Assembly: GCA_018806915.1 (NCBI GenBank)
Contig: JAGKQI010000081.1
Span: 310,001 to 374,000, forward strand
Source of the DNA: Phytophthora colocasiae
Lineage: Eukaryota; Oomycota; Peronosporomycetes; Peronosporales; Peronosporaceae
Reading direction: 5' to 3'
Length of the DNA stretch: 64,000 bases
Below, piece by piece: positions 52,550 to 63,070 of the stretch. The notes under the pieces were generated by a model. That model made no database searches and was not told where the DNA came from. It saw only the letters and a list, made by a program, of their open reading frames with translations. Positions within the stretch are counted from its first letter, which is position 1. The number at the start of each line of letters is the position of its first letter. The position numbers were made by a program, and so were the translations under genes.

Positions 52550-53665
52550 TAGTAGGAAGTGTGCGTGGCATACCAGCGCTTGATACGCAGCTCTTTAGTT
52601 AGACCGAGTGAAGGACTGGTGATAGCGTTCTCTTTTGCCTACCTCTGGTCATAAACTCCATAAATGTTCTACTACCTCCGTGCGGAAAATGATGAGCATT
52701 TTAAAAAAAATTGCGCAGCGCTCCGCCTCGTTGTTGCGTTTGTGTTAAGCTGCTGACAAAACCAAAAGAAATTTGTGAGCGTACGTGCTAGCACAGAGGT
52801 AGTAAGTAACTCAGGTGGAAAGCAATCTACGAATAGCATGGGGAACTGACTGCTACAGAATCTGTGGCCTACAGACTGAGCACGTGCGTTAAGAACTCTT
52901 ACTGCGATGCATGATACATTTACGTGTATCACCTTCGGAGAAGGAGTCTCCTTCCGTGTAGTAAGGGGTTTCTCGCGGCCCTGCTAGCTGAAGCATATTC
53001 GGGTGATACGTGCAGTCCTGCACCACAGCACAGCAAGAGGTCTTGATGCCGCCTTGGGAACCGTTATCCAGCACTTGGTTGGTCGGGACGGGTAGAGGCC
53101 AGATTGGGGCAAGTGAGGCCGATCTAACTCATGGCAGTGAAAGATACCAAGTCCTAGGGCCCCGTTGCACACTTATCACTTGAAGCGGTCGGTATTACAG
53201 ACTCGTCCTGCGCCTCAAGATGGCGGCGGCGACCCAAAGACACGACGCTGTCGGACCAAGGGTGGAGGGAGACCAGCACTGGTTTTTCATGCTCGGTTGA
53301 CAGCGTGTCAGGCAAGAGAGCGAGCGAGGTCGTAGAGCTGGAGCATGGTGGACAACGCCATTGTTCCTCTTGGGCAGGTGTTGCAGCTTCGACTTGCCCC
53401 CATTATGCTCGGCCAATCTCTCCGGCACCAACACCTTGTTTTCGGAATCGGTTAGCTGCAACTGCAGCATATTATATCCATCATTCTGCACTCTTCACAT
53501 ATCCAAACCGTATATGAACCTCTATGTCCTAATACATTGTCTATCTCGTTCATATCATGTATCGAATTCAGCACATCTAACGATGCACACTGACATGTTT
53601 CGACCAGAGACCGGCATTCGGCCAAGTGCACGCCGGTCGCCACAACAGCTCGACGCCTTGGCGCT
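52550..53665. other. Intergenic region without supported gene
   Basis: 1.1 kb between the GIY-YIG-like gene and a START/FYVE-like gene. Contains an A9 run near 52700. Short open frames lack domains, promoters and good coding texture. Confidence 0.5.
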
Positions 53666-55400
53666 ATGGACGGTCAGCAGCGCCACCGACGCTTCCCCCG
53701 GCCGCGCGGGCGTGCACACACGTCCACCAGCAGCAACTTGGTGGAGCTTGAGACGCAGTCGGCCTTCTCGGCGTTGGAACGGCGCACCGTGAGTTTGTCG
53801 CAGGACGAGGCGCAGGTTTGTTCGCGTCTGTCGGAATTGCTGCTGGCCGACGCGCTCAAGACGTACGCGGGTCAGACTCAGGTGGATCTGCAGCAGTGGA
53901 AACCCATCAAGAAGAAGGACCAGTTGTGCGTGTACAAGCAGAGGAAAGAGGCCAAGCAGGCCGCAGTCCTGCCGCCCAATCAGTCCACGACCCATGAGAC
54001 GGACCTGCCGCTCCTCCTGGTCACTGGTCACGTGGCTGGCCACATTAATGACGCCATGTACGGCGTAGTTAGTGCCAACACACGTGCTATGAAAATGAAC
54101 AGTGCATATGCAGACGACGCCCTGGAGGACGCAGAAGTGCTGGTTACTGTTGAAGGACCGACGATTGAGGAGCCATTCCGGTTCCTTGGTCTGAAATGGG
54201 CCGTACGCCATGACGCCATGGCTAAGAGAAGAGATCTACTGTATCTTGAGGCTACAGGGATCACCTCCGGTTAGCTAACGGAGACCGTGTCGGCTACCGT
54301 GTCATGCACTCGGTGAGTGTCAAAGCTCTTGCTCTACTGGCGACAACCAGCACCTCATCCCTCGGTTATCCGAGCACGAACGTCTATTGTGCAATTGTTC
54401 CATCAACAATCTTCGTCCGAGAGCTCTAGCGGCCTAACCGGTACCTTAAACGTCTTCACCAGAGGATACTACGACCCTCAAGGCGGCATGATGCAGTTCA
54501 TGGCCGTCAACGCAGCTGCAGAGCTCCTTCTGCATATGACCTTCTCTGCTGTGGACTGTGCTCACCTGAAGAAAATCGCCTTTGCAGCGCAACAAGCAGG
54601 ACGTCGACGCAGAGCTGCGAGTCAGCACAAGGCCAGCGGCATGGGTGGGATCGAGGAGATGAATGACGAAGACGCTGATGCTATCATGGGCGACGGCGCT
54701 TGGTCCACGAACTGCTCGCTGTGCGACCGTCGAGTGGGGCACTTGCTCAATCGAAGCGGGGCCCCCTGCTCTATTTGTACCAAGATGGTGTGCTCACGCT
54801 GCAGTGTTGTAAAGAAGTTGCGCTTTTCGAGAACAGAGGACGCGAACACACCGATGAATACCGGCGTGGATCTTGGTGGAAGTATGGGCGTGCACGACTT
54901 TGATCGACCAGAAGCCTCCCGAGCCTCGACCGAGCGAAGTCGGAGTCGCAGCAGTAGCGGCAGTGGCGTCAACAACATGAACGACATCTGTCAGAAAGCG
55001 CTCAAGTTCTGTCTGCCCTGTGTGTTGCGTGCCAACCAACGCAACGCCTCACAGATCGTAGTGGAGGAGATTCTAGAGCAGACGAGCTTCGGCCTCGTCA
55101 CTCCTCGCAGCACGATGAACCGCCCAAGTAGCCGATCTCGTCCATCGTCGATGCGCCGGCGATCGACTCAAACTGGCCGCCCAGGCAACTTCCGTTCCTC
55201 GCAGGCCTTGCAGCAGTTCTCATTATGCGGCGTCGCCTTATTATCAGCCACGCCAGAAGGCTTACAGCACTACAGCGTACGTTCCGCGCTCGTCCTCGGC
55301 TACTCCTCGTGTGATGTTATACGTCGAAGACTCAGCGACCGTCTCGTCTGATACAGCGCCGCCTAACGCGGCAGAAGATGAGAGCAATGTAGTATATTAA
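53666..55400 (+). CDS. START-like protein with FYVE-like zinc cluster, copy 2 (frameshifted)
   Basis: The ATG at 53666 opens a relative of the gene at 15 kb. Shared START-like blocks are LPLLLVTGHVAGHINDAMYG, then FRFLGLKWAVRHDAMAKRRD, then LLYLEATGITSG. A stop at 54274 is followed by frame changes (LANGDRVGYRVMHSV in another frame) until the frame 54317-55200 with FTRGYYDPQGGMMQFMAVNA. The zinc cluster is CSLCDRR, CSICTKMVCSRCSVVKK and CLPCVLRANQ. A last frame change near 55215 leads to YAASPYYQPRQKAYSTTAYV and a TAA at 55398-55400. The serine/arginine-rich insert within the zinc cluster (about 55 residues) is longer than in the other copies. Function unknown. Confidence 0.7.
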
Positions 55401-55543
55401 TCGTCATCGATCCTGCGTGAAGAAGAAGCAGCTTAAAGACATCGATAAACAGAATAAAAAATGAGTATATCCTGAGCCATGTAGCTCAAGTTGAAAGCGT
55501 TTACTGAGTTCATACGATCACCGGCTTATTGACGCAGCGCAAA

Positions 55544-56909
55544 CTACCTGCGGCTGCGCTGTATCAGCTCCTCTGCGTGCACTTGAAGTGACGAATAGCT
55601 TCGTGCAGTTAATGTGCATCCAATGCAGAAGTTGAAAGGCCGAAGGATCGCTGTCTTCTCTGTCGTGTCGATAACGAGCTTCTTGGTCACACTGCACTTG
55701 GAACACACACGCTGGTCCACGTAATTAATTCCGTTAGTTATTCCATCAACAGGCAACTACAATACACAATGCACAAACCTTGTGGCAGATCTGGCAGAAG
55801 CTGCCAGCCGTGGAGAAGATCCGAGTGAGCGATCTCTTACACGATGCACAATGGTCAGACTCCTGTTTCGGAACACGACGGTGCATTGACGAAGAAGAGG
55901 ACGAGGAATCGGAACAGCTACTTGGAGATCCAGGAGCTACTGAAGCTTCCAGCGCGTTTTTCCTCATTAACCAGAAGAGTTTCTTCTTCTGCGCAACATC
56001 CATCGGCTTCCCGACGGACATGATAGACGTAGCAGTCTCCTGGATCATAAAGTAGTTCGATGCGCGGCCTCCAGGCTGCATAACAATTTGGACGAATACG
56101 TCGACTTGGCCCTCCATCGCACGGTAGATCGTGCACATCGATAATTTGCCACGGATGATATCGTACTGCGACAACTCGGGCAGGTCCCGGTGCGGGACGG
56201 ACTGGGTGATCGTGAATCCGATGAGTTCGCCGCGTGACGTCCTAGAAAGGCCAATGCGTTGCAGAAGCAAGAAATCACGGCGCTTCACTGCCGCTCCAAG
56301 TCCTGGGAAGCTGCGTAGGACCCACGTGAGTCCCATGAACTGGAACGGGTCCTTTTCAGAAGGACGGTCGAACGTACCCAGCATCCCAATGTCATCGGCC
56401 AAGTCCTGCTCGTACGCGCTACGTCGACGGAACGAGGCGGCATCATCTACATATGAGCCGTACATTGCGTCTTCGAGCGTGCCGGGCATCATCGCCGTGC
56501 AGATCATCACGGGGATCTTCGTCCCTGCCGCAAGTGCTGCACCAGGCCCAGACACGATCGCGCCGCTCACCGTCTCAACCACTGCGTTCGGGTCGTGACG
56601 AGCGTGGTAGGCCGGTCCGCTGGAGCTGCTACTGGAACTGCTGAGACTTTGATCGCTGCTGGTTTTACTGAGATCAGCGTCGGACGTGGATCGCTCCCGG
56701 TAGACAACGGCTTTTTCACGGGACTTGACTGTCTTCCAGCGTTGCGTGTCAATCTGACGTTTGTTCCTGTACACGTAGTCCTCGTACTTGTCCAGTACTT
56801 CAGCTAGACAGGCATTGGAAATCTCCCGGTAGTGCTCTACGTCTTCCTTCGTGAACCGCAAACGCGGTAGCGTATTGGACGAGATGTCTCGGGAGCTCGT
56901 CGGCGGCAT
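55544..56909 (-). CDS. START-like protein with FYVE-like zinc cluster, copy 3
   Basis: Convergent with copy 2. The best ATG is at 56909 (MPPTSSRDISSNTLPRLRFT); the frame is open further upstream to 56978 but has no ATG before a stop. START-like blocks are KIPVMICTAMMPGTLEDAMY, then FQFMGLTWVLRSFPGLGAAV, then RRDFLLLQRIGLSRTSRGEL and IGFTITQSVPH. The first zinc pair is CASCKRS and CQICHK, after which a GT-AG intron of about 65 nt (starting GTTTGTGC, about 55780) leads to CSKCSVTKKL and CIGCTLTARSYS, ending at 55544. The spliced protein is about 440 residues. A perfect 73-bp palindrome lies just upstream. Confidence 0.7.
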
Positions 56910-56994
56910 TTTGAAGTTCACTCCTGAGTCAGTAGACGACGTCTCTCGACTTGGCAAATCGGAGAATGCGGCACTCAACCAGAGGGGATCGACT

Positions 56995-57067
56995 CAACGT
57001 GTCTTGGAGGTCCAGTGCAACTCCCTCGATCATCGAGGGAGTTGCACTGGACCTCCAAGACACGTTG
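56995..57067. repeat. Perfect 73-bp palindrome (36-bp arms, 1-bp spacer)
   Basis: The 36 bases 56995-57030, beginning CAACGTGTCTTGGAGGTCC, are repeated in exact reverse complement at 57032-57067 around a single C at 57031. It lies about 90 bp upstream of the ATG of START/FYVE-like copy 3. Long perfect palindromes are unstable in cells and can also be fold-back artefacts. Confidence 0.85.
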
Positions 57068-57534
57068 TCTCCTCCACCGAGATGTAGTGGCTAAACGAAG
57101 GGATCAGCCACGTGGTGACTACCGTTTGAAGACGACGGAGGTTCACCTTACTGGTACACTGTAACACGCAGCCTTCGACCCGGAGTCCGAGGCTGGTCAA
57201 GGTGTTCATTTCATACCATGACTCACCATTCTCGTCGACATCCACATGAAGCCGCTAGAAAAAGAGCTGCAAACTTGAAGCATACAGTAACCCAAGACAG
57301 GGCTCAATGATTCTCAATAGTTGCGGCAAAGCTGGACCGTAGACGCGCGTTCCCAGGCAGCAGACTGTTCGCGGGCTCTCTGTCCATGCATGCTCCGACC
57401 TTGTCGGGCGCTTCAAGGGACCACAGACATGACCATCACGGCGGCACTGGAGACGGACAGCTTTTCTTCCTGGCCCGGACCATGATTTACTGGATATAGA
57501 TACAAAATACGCTGTCATACCCGAACGGACGAAG
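57068..57534 (-). other. Region with a possible unidentified coding fragment
   Basis: On the minus strand, 57250-57070 is open and reads LHVDVDENGESWYEMNTLTS, LGLRVEGCVLQC, and LQTVVTTWLIPSFSHYISVE. The texture is protein-like and it runs straight into the palindrome. It may be an upstream exon of the minus-strand gene or an unrelated relic. Nothing else is supported up to the TMEM19 start. Confidence 0.3.
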
Positions 57535-58455
57535 ATGCTGATCCCGTTGTCGCGCGTGCTGGTGGCGGCGCTGCTTGCTGGGGTTTTGGGCCGACGTGGA
57601 CTCAAGAAACAGTCGCTGGATGTGTCCGGCGCGGCCGCCGCCTGTGTCGTGGGCTTCTTCACGCTCGCGTCGGGCTACCGTTTCGGTACGTCGCCTGTCC
57701 TGGTCAATATGTGCCTTCCCTTTAACTAATTGCTAGCTCCTTACCTGGTCACAGGCTTGTTACTCCTGGGCTTCTACTTCTCCGGTAGCAAACTCACCAA
57801 GGTGCGCGCCAGTGTCAAGCAGCAGCTGGACGCCAACTATAAACCTGGAGGTCAGCGCTCCGCCCGTCAAGTACTGGCCTGCAGCCTACTGGCAACGATC
57901 ATAGCCGTCTACAACGTCGTCCGGTTCGGAGACGATGATGTAGCTATTGACTTCAAGCGCGACCCGGAGCGCAGCTACCTGTTGACCAGCTTCATCGGCC
58001 ATTACGCGTGCTGCGCGGCTGACACGTGGGCGTCTGAGCTCGGCGTCCTCAGCAAGAGCGAGCCCAGACTCATCACGACGCTGCGCCGTGTCCCGCCCGG
58101 CACGAACGGCGGCGTATCGGTGCTGGGTCTGGCTGTATCGGCTTTGGGTGGGGCCTTTATCGGTGCGCTGCACTACGCGGGGAGTTTACCGTCCGGCACG
58201 GCGCAGCTCCAGGTGATCACGTTGGGTGCCGTGACCGGGTTCTTCGGCTCCGTGCTGGATTCGGTGCTGGGCGCTACCGTGCAAGCCACGTACTTCGATC
58301 GCTCATCGCGCAAGATCTGCGATGAGTCAGCGCCGCACGCCGACGTCGAACACGTGTGCGGAGTCGACGTGCTGAGCAATGAGCAGGTGAATATCGTGTC
58401 CGTCTTGGTGACGACGGCCATCAGTGGGGCCGTGGCGACGTATTTGTTCCCATGA
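57535..58455 (+). CDS. TMEM19/DUF92-family membrane protein
   Basis: Polytopic membrane protein of the family that includes animal TMEM19 and plant VTE6 (phytyl-phosphate kinase). Exon 1 is 57535-57685, intron 57686-57736 (51 nt, GTACGT...GCTAG) and exon 2 57737-58455, giving about 290 residues. Family features are LDVSGAAAACVVGFFTLASG, then FYFSGSKLTKVRASVKQQLD with the conserved SGSKLTK, then ADTWASELGVLS, and VPPGTNGGVSVLGL. Six to seven hydrophobic helices are visible. Translating through the intron hits a stop, so splicing is needed. The substrate in oomycetes is not known; a CTP-dependent lipid-alcohol phosphate kinase is the family analogy. Confidence 0.85.
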
Positions 58456-58798
58456 GAAAAAGGAGAAAGAAGTTGGTAGGACGGTGCAGTGCAGTGCTTA
58501 GGCACTGCGGTACCGCACTCGTGTAACTGGCTAAACACATGCCCATCAAGCTCGTTCAACTCAAGTTCGTCTCCATACTGCCACAACAGTGCAATACGCT
58601 GGCCCGAAGTTCTCTCCGAAGCCAGGTACATGGTCTCCAAGCAACCTGCTTCAAGCAGATAGCCTCGGCGCCGAGTCGTGAGTCAAGTCAGGCGCAGCCA
58701 CATCATGCTACAACCACACGAAGTTGCAGTCCGGCCTCTGCGTGTGACGGAATGCTGTCGATAGCACTCCGTCGGCATTGAAGTGCAAGTTGATGCAC
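58456..58798. other. Intergenic region
   Basis: 343 bp after TMEM19 and before the retroelement. Nothing supported. Confidence 0.4.
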
Positions 58799-59251
58799 TG
58801 TAGTGCGATCTACATATCTCTACATGTACCCACTTTGTGATTGGCTAAAACTAGATTCTGGTATTATGCCATTGTGGTTTACGCCATTCAGCTGAGACAT
58901 TGAGAGAGTCTCATTGGCTGAAATTCGAGAAGGTTCTCGAAGCTTGATTATGGGACGCCCAGGAGTCAAGTCAACATTGCTACGTGGAAGTTTATAGGAA
59001 AATCATTGGTAGATAGCCAAATCAGAAGATAGGAAAAGATAGGCTCTAGGATACATTCTACTGGATTTTTGAGAGAGCTCTGTGAGCCACCAGTTAGCTT
59101 AGGACCGTAAGAGCCTTCCTCATTTCAATTCACTTTTCAATTTACCAACAACCTCTCAGTGGCCCACCAACTGGTCACGCCTCCTGGGTCTTCGCTCCGC
59201 CGTCCAAGTCCGGCCTCCGCTTCCTCGCCCCCGCGCGCTTACTGTGTTACA
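58799..59251 (+). repeat. Probable 5' LTR of the third element
   Basis: The interval runs from TGTAGTGCG to GTGTTACA (453 bp, TGTA...TACA ends). It contains two ATTGGCT motifs (about 58842 and 58914), typical of a pol II promoter. The other LTR is outside the window, so the borders are guesses. Confidence 0.35.
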
Positions 59252-59685
59252 TAGTAGCGCTTGTCGGGTCAAGCTTCGCTCCATCGTCCAAGTCGGGTCT
59301 CTCGTGGGCGGCATAGCCAGAAGCGAGTAGATCCTTGGCTATTAGCACCAGCCAATTGCTGGGGAAGTGCTAGGCCTAAAGGGGTCTCTTTTGGGTTGTC
59401 TTTGGGAGAGTTCGTGCCCATCACAGGTCAGGGAATCAACTTTGAAAGGTTGGTATATCTCTGCCTGAGTGCACGTAACTCTTTGGTCGCTACTAGAAGC
59501 CGGTTCAGTGCTTGGAACGCTCTTAAGTGCAGCTTTTATTTCCATCGCTCCCCGGTAGCTTCCAATTTACCCTTTCTTTTGGTGTTTGGGTCGGTACAAG
59601 CCGAACCACTCCCATTTTTTCCTTCTTTTCATTGGGTTTTTGGGTTTTATTGGATTGAGTTCGTGCTACGAAAAGTCCACTCGAA
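59252..59685 (+). other. Leader of the third element
   Basis: 434 bp before the gag ATG. A CTTCGCTCC...TCCAAGTC motif occurs at about 59193 and again at 59268, a short direct repeat across the LTR border. No primer site was identified with confidence. Confidence 0.35.
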
Positions 59686-60910
59686 ATGTCATCTACACGT
59701 GGTAGATCGAGTGAGCGCGACTCTCCAAACCCGCGTCCGCGTAGAACGCCTCGAACGACTGCCAGGACGGCTCCTGATTCACTCCAGGGCCAACCGCAGG
59801 CAACAGCCAGGACGGCACCTGATTCACACCAGGGCCAACCGCAGGCTACCGCTAGGACGGCTCCAATTCCACAGAGCCAACCGCAAGCAACCGCTAGGAC
59901 GGCTCCTGATCCACAGGGCCAACCGCAAGCAACGGCTAGGACGGCTCCTGATCCACAGGGCCAACCGCAACCAACGGCTAGGACGACTCCTGATCCACAG
60001 GGTCAACCGCAAGCTACGAATATGTCGTCGGGACAAGCAGGCGCAGCATCAGACACGATGTCGATGCAACAGCTGTTAGTTTACTTAACGCAGCAGCAAC
60101 AGTCATACCAAGCCCAGATGCAAACCCAGCTGCAAGCACAGATGCAGCAGGCCAACGCAAGATTCGAATATCTAGTTGCGTCCAGGGGTGAGCAGAGAAA
60201 GAAGGATCCGCCTATGTATGAAGGCAAATACGGCGAAGATATTGAGTTATGGATCTTCGCCACCGAGCAGTATTACGCAAGCAGACGCGAGTTGATGGAG
60301 GCAGATACATCGGATTTTTGTGACGATGATCTCCAGCAACTTAGGCAAGTCAGTGCTGAATTGGTATCCCGCGTTTATCGCAGAGTGTGAGGGTACGAAA
60401 CGTACAGCCCACATGGTCGCTCTTCAAGGGAAGACTTCGCACTTCGTTTCAGGCCGAAGGACTTCTGAATATGCTCTTCGCGAGAGGATGTTTCGTCTCA
60501 AACAGAATGAGACCATCCATGATTACGTCTCCAAGTTTCAAGACTTGCTATCACAGACAGAGTTGTCTATCAGCGAGTTGGAGAAGCGTTTCTTCTTTCA
60601 GAACGGTTTGCGAGAGGAGACAGCGAGGAAGATCAAGGAAGAGAGTCCTTCAACACTGCAAGATGCCATTGAGATTGCGTCGAATTTTGAGTTTGCGCAC
60701 TACTCAGGAAAACCCCTAGAGCTCCTGCGAAGGGTTCGCAAGGATCATCAAGCTCAGGGCATCGTGCGTCTAAGTCGAAGCAGAATTCAAAGAGCTCCGA
60801 CAAGAAGAAAGGCAAGAGCGATGATTGGAAAAAGACAGCTACGTGCAGAAACTGTGGCAAGTTTGGCCACATTTCTCCAGATTGTACTTCAGCCAAAACG
60901 TACTGAAGCA
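59686..60910 (+). pseudogene. Third element: gag with zinc knuckle
   Basis: The ATG at 59686 follows the leader. After the PQ-rich repeats come a glutamine-rich helix (QQQQSYQAQMQTQLQAQMQQ) and the gag core MYEGKYGEDIELWIFATEQY. A frame change near 60330 is needed to reach LNWYPAFIAECEG and RLKQNETIHDYVSKFQDLLS. Another near 60760 is needed for the knuckle CRNCGKFGHISPDC at about 60856-60897. The fragment stops just after it. Confidence 0.75.
59761..60018 (+). repeat. Six 42-45 bp tandem repeats in gag
   Basis: Each unit begins GC(C/T)AGGACG(G/A)C and encodes ARTAPDPQGQPQAT-like 14-15 residue repeats. Units 1-2 are 45 bp and 3-6 are 42 bp. Changes keep the frame. Confidence 0.8.
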
Positions 60911-60969
60911 AATCGGTACATGCAGGGCGCAGTGTATGCGATCCTAGAGGCTGGAAGCTCGAGCATTCA

Positions 60970-61400
60970 AGACGGATGACCAAGAGAGGCCCGTCTCGAT
61001 ATTCATCGACAACGGCAGTAGCCTGAATGGCGTTACTGAGGAGTTGGTGAAGAAGCTTGAGTTGGATGTCACGGAAGGTGACATGATGCAAGTTGATCTC
61101 GGTTATGATCAAGTTGTGCATCGTCCACGTCGGACTGTAGAGATGTCTCTGCAGTTACCAGGGTTTCCTTTGACAACGGGAACATTCCAAGTCATGCCTG
61201 TTCCTGAAGGAAAGGATGTTGTTTTGGGCATGATGTGGCTGCGGGAGCAGAACCCTGATATCGACTGGAATACTGGACAGATTGCACCTCGCATCAAGCG
61301 TGGAGAACACGCAGACTGTGAAGTTGAGACTGCCGAAGACTCGTTCAGCCCGTTGGGTGGCAGGACAACGCCGCGCCAGAGTTGCGCAGGCCCGTGAGAT
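60970..61400 (+). pseudogene. Third element: retropepsin-like protease
   Basis: Reads VSIFIDNGSSLNGVTEELVK, then LPGFPLTTGTFQVMPVPEGK, then DVVLGMMWLREQNPDIDW. The active-site triad reads DNG instead of DTG/DSG. The VVLGMMWL block fits the Gypsy protease flap-distal motif. Confidence 0.6.
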
Positions 61401-62220
61401 TTTCAATTACTATCGGCAGCATGGCCACAACGGCCAGTTTGGGCGAACGAAGATTATTTCGTCCAAACAGTTCCAGCAGATGTTGCGTAGGGACAAGGAT
61501 ATTGAGGCAGTGTTTGTCATCAATCCGCATGATTCGGAGAAGGCTGAACGCTTCAAGAGTCAAGCGATGGGACGCTCTCAAGGATAATCCGGCGTATGAG
61601 ACGCTACTGAAGTATGCGGATACGGTTTTCCGTACGGAACTTCCGAATGAGACACCGCCAGTACGGGAAGGAATTGAGCACGAGATTTTGCTCAAACCCG
61701 GTACTCAACCGATTTCGGTCAAACAATGGCGCCAAAGTCCTGATCAGAGAAAAACGATTCAGGAATGGACCAAAGAGATGGTTCAGGCTGGCATCATTCG
61801 ACCGAGTACGTCAGCATTTTGTGCACCGACTTTCTGTGTGAAGAAACCAGTCGGATGGCGTATTGTGCACGATTATCGTCTATTGAACTTGGCGACGATT
61901 TTACCAGCTATTCCTATGCCTCGCAAGGAAGATACCTTTGATGCGATGGCCGGTAGCTATTGGTATTCGTGCATGGACTTTACTTTGGGGTTATTACCAA
62001 GTGAAGTTACGAGAAGCAGATATACCTTTCACTGCTTTCTCAACCCCAGATGGTCTATTTGAATATCTCGTCACACCCATGGGGCTCAGTGGTAGCCCAG
62101 GAACCTTTAATCGACTGCTGCAAAAGGTTTTCATGGATTTGGAGTGATGTGGCGAAGATTTACTTCTGATGATATCTACGTATACACGAAGGGTGAAGAT
62201 GTGAACGACCACATCGCAGC
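61382..62220 (+). pseudogene. Third element: reverse transcriptase (broken)
   Basis: Frames 61382-62062 and 61938-62147 read EHEILLKPGTQPISVKQWRQ, then APTFCVKKPVGWRIVHDYRL, then TPMGLSGSPGTFNRLLQKVF. DDIYVYTKGED follows in another frame near 62170. Frame changes near 61985 and 62145 interrupt it. The YxDD motif reads as TSDDIY in the current sequence. Confidence 0.75.
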
Positions 62221-62439
62221 ATTGACAGGGTATTGAAGCGATGTGAAGAGCAGAAGCTCTACATCAAACTGTCCAAATGCCAATTTTGCGTGGATGAGAT
62301 TCCATGCTTAGGCGACTTTGTCGGACGCAAGGGCGTTCGTATGGACTCCAGATAAGGTGAAGATTATCGCCGAGTGGCCAGTCCCCAAGACCAAGAAGCA
62401 AATGGAGAGCTTCCTGGGGACAACGGTTTACGTTTCTGA

Positions 62440-63060
62440 GATTTTGCAAGGATTTCGCGCAGTTTGCAGGTCCTTTGCATGAATGTATCAAGGGAAAACG
62501 TTCTCGTGATGCTATCGAACTCGATGAGAACCAATTACACTGTTTTGACGAGCTTAAGAAGCGCTTGTCATCACCTCCGGTTCTCAGTCTTCCTGATTTC
62601 TCCAAACCTTTTCGGAATTCGGATGGACGCCTCAAATTTCGCAATTGGGGGTCTTATTTTCAAAAAGGAGGGAGGGTTGGAACATCCAATAGCCTATACG
62701 GGCAGAAAGATGAAGCCAGCAGAACTGGAATTATCCAGTTCGCGAACAGGAACTACTCGCTATTATGCATGCGTTGAAGACATGGCGCGTGTATCTTCTC
62801 GACAAGCCATTTCTGGTGGAAACAGATCACAAGAGCATTGAGATGATTCTCACGCAGAAGACGACGAATCGACGCATTGCGCGGTGGTTCAAACGAACTT
62901 GCGGAGTTTCAGCCTCTGTTCAAGTGGATTCCAGGAGAGACGAATGTAGTCGCAGATGCGATGTCGAGAAATCCTGAGTTCGAGCATAAGGCAGCGCAAG
63001 TGAGCCTGAAGGAACTTCTTGATACGGCTCAAAACCGTGAAATTGTGGCTACCATGGTTT
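62440..63060 (+). pseudogene. Third element: RNase H (broken)
   Basis: Pieces of Gypsy RNase H in three frames: MDASNFAIGGLIFKKEGG, HPIAYTGRKMKPAELELSS, TWRVYLLDKPFLVETDHKSI and GETNVVADAMSRNPEFEHKA. Frame changes fall near 62650, 62740 and 62900. Confidence 0.7.
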
Positions 63061-63070
63061 CGAGAACAAT

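Noticed and set aside
53361..53792. 143-residue plus-strand frame before START/FYVE-like copy 2
   Set aside because: No domain; its second half overlaps the real gene in another frame.
57255..57662. Minus-strand frame opposite TMEM19 exon 1
   Set aside because: Mostly antisense of a well supported membrane protein; only the part below 57250 was kept as a weak fragment.
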